A stretch of DNA of 52,958 bases from a virus. The stretch lies in IMG/VR virus record IMGVR_UViG_3300023199_000212, positions 1 through 52,958 of that record. The stretch is one strand, 5' to 3'. The number at the start of each line of letters is the position of its first letter. Position 1 is the first letter of the stretch. Shown here piece by piece: positions 48,289 to 52,958 of the stretch. Under the pieces are notes generated by a model. It worked only from the letters and a program-made list of their open reading frames with translations, had not been told where the DNA came from and ran no database searches. The position numbers and the translations under genes are program-made.

Positions 48289-49299
48289 AGGCGTCTTCTC
48301 CGTCTTGCTTGAGGTGCTGTGCTGTAAAGCTATCACGTCCGGGGGAAGCTGTCCAGCTATTTCCACTCTGGCGCGCTGAATACGGTCCTGTCGAGCCTTG
48401 TACTTCTCCGGCGTCTCCTGTCCGGAGCAGATGGTCGCGAAGGGGCAGCCGCCGTACATGCGCGCGCACTCCGTGCCCTTGCACGGGACGCGGTCCCAGC
48501 TCTCGGCCTCGACCTTCGACCACTTCACCATGTCGTGGCCGACGGCGACGAGGCTCTGCCACTGCTCCTCGACGTGCTCGACGGTGACGAAGATCGGCTG
48601 CCCCCGCGAGTTGAGCGAGACGCGCTCGCCCTTGGGGGTGCCGAGGTCTTTCAGGTAGTTGACGTGTCGGATCTCGACCTCCTTCGGCACGGGCAGGCCG
48701 TTCTCGCGGAGGAAGTCGAGCAGCAGCTTTGCGTAGAGCATCAGCTGCGGATCCATTCGCATCTTCGCCTCGCTGAGGCGGTACCGCTTGTTCTTCACCG
48801 ACTTGTGGTCGATGACCGCGGCTCGGCTCGGCACCATCCAGTCGACGAACCCCGTGAGGCGTACGCCGTCGACGAAGGGCTCGCCGGTGAACGACCACTC
48901 GATGCAACGATCGGCCTCACGCGAGAGCAGGCCCTTCTCGACCGCTTCCTCGACCAGCTCGCGGATGAGCTGACCCTCCTTCGCGGGCTCGAGCAGCCGG
49001 AAGTCCCACGGCTGATGCTCGCCGGTCGGGCGTCCGAACTCGGTGATCTCGAAGGACTCCGGGTACAGCTCGATGGGCGTGCCGTCCGCGTCGCGGCCGT
49101 TTGCCTCAGCGGAGAGCCACCGTTCCAGAACCTCGTGCAGGGTCGTGCCGAAGCCGAAGTAGCCCTTCCGCTGCTCGGGGAGCTTGAGGATCTTCGACAG
49201 GTACCAGTAGCGCGGGCCGCGAGCGATGAAGCTCTTGATCTGCGACGCGGAACAGAGCTTGAACCTGGACTTCTCGATGGTGGGGACTGCCACGGTCAT
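47350..49299 (-). CDS. Cas4/RecB-like PD-(D/E)XK exonuclease fused to zinc-finger/AT-hook region
   Basis: 649 residues from ATG 49299, overlapping the primase stop. Residues 1-335 are a PD-(D/E)XK nuclease: His55 in LHEVLER, Asp153 in GFVDW, Asp164-x-Lys166 in IDHKS, QLMLY (185-189), and a C-terminal Cys set (CKGTECARMYGGCPFATIC) like the Cas4 Fe-S cluster. No stop separates this from the next 312 residues, which begin MSLLADLKKRK and contain a CPACGGSGWNTKGC zinc finger, disordered acidic linkers, an RRRGRPKGSK AT-hook, and a C-terminal alpha/beta domain. The second part also has its own -10/leader and start (48288). It probably processes DNA ends for recombination. Confidence 0.8.
   Translation of the reverse strand: MTVAVPTIEKSRFKLCSASQIKSFIARGPRYWYLSKILKLPEQRKGYFGFGTTLHEVLERWLSAEANGRDADGTPIELYPESFEITEFGRPTGEHQPWDFRLLEPAKEGQLIRELVEEAVEKGLLSREADRCIEWSFTGEPFVDGVRLTGFVDWMVPSRAAVIDHKSVKNKRYRLSEAKMRMDPQLMLYAKLLLDFLRENGLPVPKEVEIRHVNYLKDLGTPKGERVSLNSRGQPIFVTVEHVEEQWQSLVAVGHDMVKWSKVEAESWDRVPCKGTECARMYGGCPFATICSGQETPEKYKARQDRIQRARVEIAGQLPPDVIALQHSTSSKTEKTPMSLLADLKKRKTNGGGRAASPQQPANAEPEKGEEGSAPVAPPWRYEDCPACGGSGWNTKGCSCRICKKKTGFDMKRVKVVEGEKVWDWVADKALQEQEQSDAGGSPDSPDKGTVEEKETAQESESAPASSAPAPNGDGVSPMAALIARKKAERNGGKAGIDDDTSPEQPATEPEKQEPETPLMAEAKGKAKQPEEPKRRRGRPKGSKSKPKDRFILLFGAAPSKVSAVHEVINLSDLLTTVGAQLAEALGADSYYALGAFDRRDNLARRIEAIIDEHIPGEAIVFTTGLSPDENALAGALSKFATTVIHAVK
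48312..48355 (-). promoter_or_regulatory. Internal promoter TGGACA-17-TAGCTT and leader
   Basis: On the minus strand TGGACA (48355-48350) and TAGCTT (48332-48327) are 17 bp apart inside the exonuclease coding frame, followed by CAGCACCTCAAGC and ATG 48288. Box matches are moderate. Confidence 0.45.
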
Positions 49300-51929
49300 G
49301 CTGCCTTCTCCAAGTGGGTGAGCAGCGCGTCGTGCGGGTAACCCGCGCTCTCGGCGGCGCGCTGCAGAAGTCTGAGATCGATGAGGTACCAGCGCGCTCG
49401 TCGAGGACGCCCCGTTGCGTCGTCCTTGATGCTGTATCGGCCGGTCTCCCACCCCGTGCGCGCGAGCGAGCGCAGCACGACGGCGACTGTGCGCACGTTG
49501 ATGGCGCCGCCCTTGCGCGCCTTGTGGTTGTCGGCGAGCTTCTTGTTCCAGAACTTGACGACCGCGTCGGGCGTCACGTACAGGCAGCCGGGCGTCTCCT
49601 GCGTCGCGATGCCGAGGAAGCCCTGATACCGCCCCTTCTCCTGGATCATCGCGACGAGAGTCTCGACGACCTCCGGCGCGATGCCGGATTCCAAGGTCAT
49701 GTCCTGGATGATGCCCTGCGACAGGTCGCCCTCGACGAGGAACCGCTTGCCGCGCGGCTGGTACTTGGCGGCCTCCCGTAGCCACATGAAGTGCTTGGCG
49801 ACGATCTCGTTGCCGCGCTTGCCTCCGTCTCCGTCGATCCACCCGTCCGTCCACTGGCGGCCGCCTTTCGCCTCCAACAGCGTCGCTGCGTTGTCGGGCT
49901 GGCGGATGTGCATGATGCGAATGCCGATCGCGTCGCGATCCTCGAGGGAGAGGTTGCGCCCCGCCGTCACGCTGCGGATCACGTCGTCGTTGTTCGCGGT
50001 TATCACGAGGCGCAGCGGGGAGCGCATGCGGATCGGCACCTCGAACTTGGGGTTGACGGTGATCGGGTCGCCGGAGGTCCAGCGCCGGAACGTGTCGGCG
50101 GGATCTCTGTTCAGGCTACGCTCGAAGCCTTCGTTGATATTGACGAAGGGCGTCTCCGCGATGTTCGCTTGGTAGTCACCGACCATGTCCTCACCGCCCG
50201 CGTACTTGCGGGTCGTGATGCACTCGGCGAGCCCCTGCATGAGGAGCTTCTTCCCGGCGCCGGGAGGGCCTACTAGGGACAGCGCGCAGATCGGCGTATC
50301 AAAGTCGAGCAGCGCCATACCGATCCAGTGGCAGCCCTTCCGGTAGTGCTCCTCGCGGCCGAAGAACATGCGCAGCCAGAAATCGATGTCGTCGTTCCAC
50401 ACCGGCTCAAGGTCGGGTCGGATGGAGAAGACCGGGATGCTCAGATGCGACTTGCCGGTCGCGTCCAGCTCGAGGACACCGCCCGGGATGTTGGCCCGGC
50501 CGTTGATCGATGCCACGGACGAGCCGTGCTCTTCGAGCAGCTTCGCCGCGGCGCGCGACTGGCGGCTCTCGCCGTCGTCTGTGTACACCCAGAAGTCCAG
50601 GTGCTCGTCCATGCCGATGCGGCGAATGTGCGCGGGGAGCATGTCCTTGCGGACGGGCTGCGGGTGGTAGTAGCCGTTCGGCCCCAGCACCCAGAAGCTG
50701 TTGCCCTTGTTGAGGATCATGCGCTCGGAGAGCCAGTCCCAGAGTCCGGCGTTGTCGCCGAGGATCTCCTCGTCGAGAAAGGGACGGGCCCACTCCCGGG
50801 CGCCCTCCGCGATGCGCTCCTGCTCGGTCATCTGGACCGCCGCCTCGCGCACCTTCTCTTTTTCGCGCTGTTCGACCTTGCCCTCTTCGCACCCCCACGC
50901 GTGCTTGATGTGGTGCCAGAGGGAGTCCCCCCAGCTCCGGCCGCCATCGTCGCCCTCCAGCTGCATGGCGGCGGGGAGGAGGAGCGCATAGCACTTCTCG
51001 ATCGTCGTGCCCTGCAGGTTGTAGAGCAGGGACACGAGCTGCCCGGCGTATCGCAGAAGCGTCGGGTTTCGTTCACCGCGCGGAGCCAGATCCTCGCCCT
51101 CGAAGATGCACGGGAAACACTCGCGGTTCTTGAGGCGCGTCTTCGCGCGGTTCCACCAGTCAGTGCGCTTGCGCTGTTTCCCGTCCCCGGAGGTAGTCCA
51201 GAGCGTGGCCTCGGCCGTCTCCGGGTCGGGCTTCTCCGCGTAGACCGCCTTGCGAGGTGCGATCTGGTCGGGAGCGGCCGCGGGCGGAACGTGCGCGAGG
51301 TTGACGGCCATGTCCGGCTGGATCTCCAGCGCGAAGAACTCCGCGTCCTCGGTGCGCTCTCCGTCCCGCTCGACCTTCGGCAGCCGGAAGAGGCGTGTCC
51401 AGTCCTTGCAGGCCTCGTCGACCAAGATCCCGAGGGAGCGGAACTTCTGCACGAGCGTCAGCAGGCGCTGCTCGGCCTCGTCCACGGGCACGGGGCGCTC
51501 GAGCCGGTAGATGAACCGCGCGCCGTGCTTCGTCGTGTAGAAGGCCGTGTAGCGGCTCAGGAGCCAGGCGTGCTGCCGGTCGCTGTTGCGCGCGTTCTCG
51601 AACTGGTGCCAGAAGTCCTCCAGCGTGTCCAGCGTCCACTCCGCGTGTCCGGGGTTGTCGTAGTCGAGGACGAGGTACTCGGTGAGGATGTCGAGGCCGT
51701 CTTTGCGCAGCTCGGCGAGGATGCTCTTGGTGAAGCGCGGGATCGCTGAGACGCCGTCCTCCTCTTCCTCGTCGGGAACGAAGTAGGTGACGAAGTGCGC
51801 GTCCGAGTCCCAGGTCCGCTCCAGCACGTCCACCAGCTGTGCCTGCTCCAGGATCTCGCAGTCGCCCAACTCGGCCAGCGACTTCAGCGCGGGGATGCGC
51901 TTGCTGCGCAGTACGGGGATCGGGATCAT
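49296..51929 (-). CDS. Primase-helicase (AEP-like N-terminus with SF3/D5-like helicase)
   Basis: 877 residues from ATG 51929 (CGGAGACC upstream), chosen over an upstream GTG-like start lacking a ribosome site. The N-terminal part has EYLVLDYDNPGHAEW and a TKHGARFIYRLERPV stretch, resembling archaeo-eukaryotic primases/PrimPol. A C-terminal D5/SF3 helicase has Walker A SLVGPPGAGKKLL, then NINEGFE and LVITANNDD. The usual Ser/Thr after the P-loop Lys is Lys here. It would make primers and open the duplex. It overlaps the exonuclease start by ATGA. Confidence 0.75.
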   Translation of the reverse strand: MIPIPVLRSKRIPALKSLAELGDCEILEQAQLVDVLERTWDSDAHFVTYFVPDEEEEDGVSAIPRFTKSILAELRKDGLDILTEYLVLDYDNPGHAEWTLDTLEDFWHQFENARNSDRQHAWLLSRYTAFYTTKHGARFIYRLERPVPVDEAEQRLLTLVQKFRSLGILVDEACKDWTRLFRLPKVERDGERTEDAEFFALEIQPDMAVNLAHVPPAAAPDQIAPRKAVYAEKPDPETAEATLWTTSGDGKQRKRTDWWNRAKTRLKNRECFPCIFEGEDLAPRGERNPTLLRYAGQLVSLLYNLQGTTIEKCYALLLPAAMQLEGDDGGRSWGDSLWHHIKHAWGCEEGKVEQREKEKVREAAVQMTEQERIAEGAREWARPFLDEEILGDNAGLWDWLSERMILNKGNSFWVLGPNGYYHPQPVRKDMLPAHIRRIGMDEHLDFWVYTDDGESRQSRAAAKLLEEHGSSVASINGRANIPGGVLELDATGKSHLSIPVFSIRPDLEPVWNDDIDFWLRMFFGREEHYRKGCHWIGMALLDFDTPICALSLVGPPGAGKKLLMQGLAECITTRKYAGGEDMVGDYQANIAETPFVNINEGFERSLNRDPADTFRRWTSGDPITVNPKFEVPIRMRSPLRLVITANNDDVIRSVTAGRNLSLEDRDAIGIRIMHIRQPDNAATLLEAKGGRQWTDGWIDGDGGKRGNEIVAKHFMWLREAAKYQPRGKRFLVEGDLSQGIIQDMTLESGIAPEVVETLVAMIQEKGRYQGFLGIATQETPGCLYVTPDAVVKFWNKKLADNHKARKGGAINVRTVAVVLRSLARTGWETGRYSIKDDATGRPRRARWYLIDLRLLQRAAESAGYPHDALLTHLEKAA

Positions 51930-51950
51930 GCGGTCTCCGAGAAAGCGTCG

Positions 51951-52037
51951 CGCCTCCGGGGGCAACCTGACCGGCGGGTGTACATGTACGCATGCGCCGC
52001 GTGCTCACCCGGAGGCGTCGCTATGGTGTCCAGTCTA
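51951..52037 (-). promoter_or_regulatory. Upstream region of primase-helicase: -10 and 10-bp inverted repeat
   Basis: CGCCTCCGGG (51951-51960) and CCCGGAGGCG (52008-52017) form a perfect 10-bp inverted repeat around 47 bases that contain GTACATGTAC. TAGACT (52037-52032, minus) followed by GGACACC is a possible -10. The leader could fold and hide the start region. Confidence 0.45.
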
Positions 52038-52385
52038 CGACCTCCTGCCATTCGTGCGTGCTCGCTGTCTAGCGGCTTTCCACACCTTGAACTCCCACTC
52101 GGGAGGCAGGTCGTCCCAGCGAGGATCGAACCAGTGGTCGCGGTGCTCGGTCGTCGCGAGGATCTGGTCGCGGACCCACTCGACCCACTCGATTCGCTCG
52201 ACGGTCTCGGCGTCGGGGGTCTCCCTCGGCTGCCTGCGCGGCCTCTTGCGGGGGAGGGCGTTGACCGGGCGGACTGTCGCGCGCTTCGGGATGAGGTCGC
52301 CGCCGGATAGCCTGAAGGGCGACTCGTCCTCGTAATACGAAGCGGGCCATTGCCCGCCGTCGAGGCCGGGTAGGTCATTGCTCAT
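52035..52385 (-). CDS. Hypothetical early protein, 116 aa
   Basis: 116 residues from ATG 52385. Basic middle (PRKRPRRQPRETPD), acidic N-terminus, and a WDDLPPEWEFKVWKAARQR stretch near the C-terminus. No family recognised. It has the clearest early promoter of the left-reading block, TTGACC-16-TACAGT, and a GCACCTTAG leader. Probably an early host-interaction or regulatory protein, inferred only from position. Confidence 0.55.
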   Translation of the reverse strand: MSNDLPGLDGGQWPASYYEDESPFRLSGGDLIPKRATVRPVNALPRKRPRRQPRETPDAETVERIEWVEWVRDQILATTEHRDHWFDPRWDDLPPEWEFKVWKAARQRARTNGRRS

Positions 52386-52394
52386 GATGCGTGT

Positions 52395-52439
52395 CTAAGG
52401 TGCTTAGCAGCACTGTACACGCTCCGCGCTCAGGGTCAA
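52395..52439 (-). promoter_or_regulatory. Promoter TTGACC-16-TACAGT with GCACCT leader hairpin
   Basis: On the minus strand TTGACC (52439-52434) and TACAGT (52417-52412) are 16 bp apart. Downstream, CTAAG-CAC-CTTAG is a 5-bp hairpin that contains the GCACCT box, 10 bases before ATG 52385. Confidence 0.7.
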
Positions 52440-52466
52440 GAGAATTCAGCAGGAGCAAGGCTTCAG

Positions 52467-52753
52467 TCAAGGCTTCGAATAGTGCGTCAGCCAGTCCGGG
52501 CGATACGGGCGGTCTCCGAGGATCCGACCCACGTTCTGGCCGGATGCCCAGTCCGAGCGCAGCTCCGCGCCGAGGGAATCCTGGCGATCGACGTAGGGGT
52601 TCCGCTCCGGCCCCAGCGCCCGCTGACACGCCCTCGGCGGCGGGGCTGGGGGCGGTTCTCCTTGCGGTACCGCCGGTCCTTGGGGGTGCTGAACGAGTGG
52701 GGGGCGCGGCTGGCGTTGCCGTGCGCCCGGGCGTAGCGGTCAACGTGCTTCAT
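52467..52753 (-). pseudogene. Early gene with an apparent -1 frameshift, about 95 aa if restored
   Basis: ATG 52753 opens a natural-looking basic N-terminus (MKHVDRYARAHGNASRAPHS ... KDRRYRKENRP). The C-terminal part only looks like protein in another frame (RNPYVDRQDSLGAELRSDW then ASGQNVGRIL, RPYRPDWLTHYSKP), ending at TGA 52469-52467. The switch occurs near 52640 around GGGCGTGTCAGCGG, where one base seems missing. It could be a sequencing error, mutation or recoding; no canonical slippery site is seen. Function unknown. The start codon lies in a long palindrome. Confidence 0.5.
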
Positions 52754-52788
52754 GGTGCCTGTACAGTACAAGCTGTACAGGCACCATG
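52751..52788. promoter_or_regulatory. 16-bp perfect palindrome over a start codon (operator or RNA hairpin)
   Basis: CATGGTGCCTGTACAG (52751-52766) and CTGTACAGGCACCATG (52773-52788) are exact reverse complements with a 6-bp spacer. The minus-strand start codon ATG 52753 is inside one arm, so an RNA hairpin would hide it. The CTGTACAG core links it to the TGTACA sites elsewhere. Confidence 0.75.
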
Positions 52789-52810
52789 CAAGCGAAATCA
52801 GGCGGGCTGT

Positions 52811-52918
52811 CTAGGTGCGAGGCTCACGCTCAGACGCCACGATGGGCGCCTCGTGCTTCCAGACGGGCTCCCCGCTGGCGTCGTAGAGCGTGAAGATGAC
52901 GATCTCTCCTCGGTGCAT
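52811..52918 (-). CDS. Tiny early protein, 35 aa
   Basis: ATG 52918 has a strong GGAGGAG Shine-Dalgarno nine bases upstream and the frame runs to TAG 52813-52811, encoding 35 residues with a beta-rich sequence (EIVIFTLYDASGEPVWKHE). The stop codon is part of a GCACCTAGAC box. Function unknown; the good ribosome site supports it. Confidence 0.55.
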   Translation of the reverse strand: MHRGEIVIFTLYDASGEPVWKHEAPIVASEREPRT

Positions 52919-52958
52919 GGGCGGCTCCTCCTTCGAGCTGGTAGTGGGAAAAGCCCCG

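Noticed and set aside
52375-52743. Minus frame of 122 codons overlapping the early promoter at 52434
   Set aside because: Pro/Ala/Arg-rich shadow that runs through the TTGACC/TACAGT promoter and the leader; the other frames look coding.
1-52958. tRNA genes, CRISPR array, integrase and lysogeny repressor
   Set aside because: I looked for cloverleaf-like intergenic segments, regularly spaced repeats, and recombinase or repressor signatures and saw none. The XRE domain at 9315 belongs to the restriction endonuclease.

Overview
The window is almost entirely a tailed-phage (siphovirus-type) genome segment of high G+C content. A host cannot be named. A lipobox lipoprotein suggests a Gram-negative host, and several promoters look sigma70-like (TTGACC or TTGACA with TATAAT-like -10 boxes at 16-17 bp). 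I saw no tRNA, CRISPR array, integrase or phage repressor. I also could not recognise an endolysin.

Layout: (1) 1-1763, a plus-strand set of small genes with different codon and palindrome habits, including a GP88-like cysteine-motif protein. (2) 1764-2890, a 1.1 kb non-coding control region rich in iteron-like direct and inverted repeats. (3) 2891-3446, a small minus-strand ORF and a fragment resembling a LAGLIDADG start. (4) 3447-5702, three genes for surface or fibre-like proteins: a small beta-rich protein, a spherulin-4-domain protein carrying a related N-terminal domain, and a LamG-like lectin protein. (5) 5703-8067, a run of ten small overlapping genes, two with zinc-ribbon motifs and two with membrane segments. 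(6) 8064-10750, an inserted type II restriction-modification cassette (truncated vsr, HTH-PD-(D/E)XK endonuclease, C5 methyltransferase) flanked by broken minus-strand genes. (7) 10760-13875, a zinc-finger gene, a RuvC-like resolvase, a coiled-coil/TM protein, and the portal with its neighbour on the minus strand. (8) 13933-31460, the plus-strand head and tail block: XkdF-type protease with a probable nested scaffold, lambda-D-like decoration protein, lambda-E-like major capsid, connectors, tail tube, tail chaperones, tape measure, L-like and J-like tail tip, and two further virion-type proteins. (9) 31579-33526, an OLD-family ATPase/Toprim gene broken by a frameshift just before Walker A. (10) 33542-36784, MuF-like head protein, zinc-finger protein, TerL and TerS on the minus strand, followed by a free-standing LAGLIDADG endonuclease. 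(11) 37376-38138, a small membrane protein and lipoprotein cluster that resembles a spanin arrangement. (12) 38177-52918, a minus-strand nucleotide-metabolism and replication block: HD phosphohydrolase, SprT-like protease, metallophosphoesterase, dTMP-kinase-like enzyme, MazG-like protein, family A DNA polymerase, a putative ssDNA-binding protein, SF2 helicase, Cas4-like exonuclease fused to a zinc-finger/AT-hook region, primase-helicase, and small early genes.

Most genes overlap by 1-4 bases (ATGA, TGATG, GTGA), so translational coupling is the rule. A short leader sequence, GCACCT followed by A or T, recurs just upstream of start codons in both early (minus) and late (plus) units. It often sits a few bases after a -10-like hexamer, and I regard it as the most interesting genome-wide signal. 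Other leading points are the restriction-modification insertion and its gene scars, the OLD gene, the exonuclease fusion with an internal promoter, hairpins that present a Shine-Dalgarno in the loop, and a DatZ/MazZ/polymerase-like gene trio without a visible purZ.
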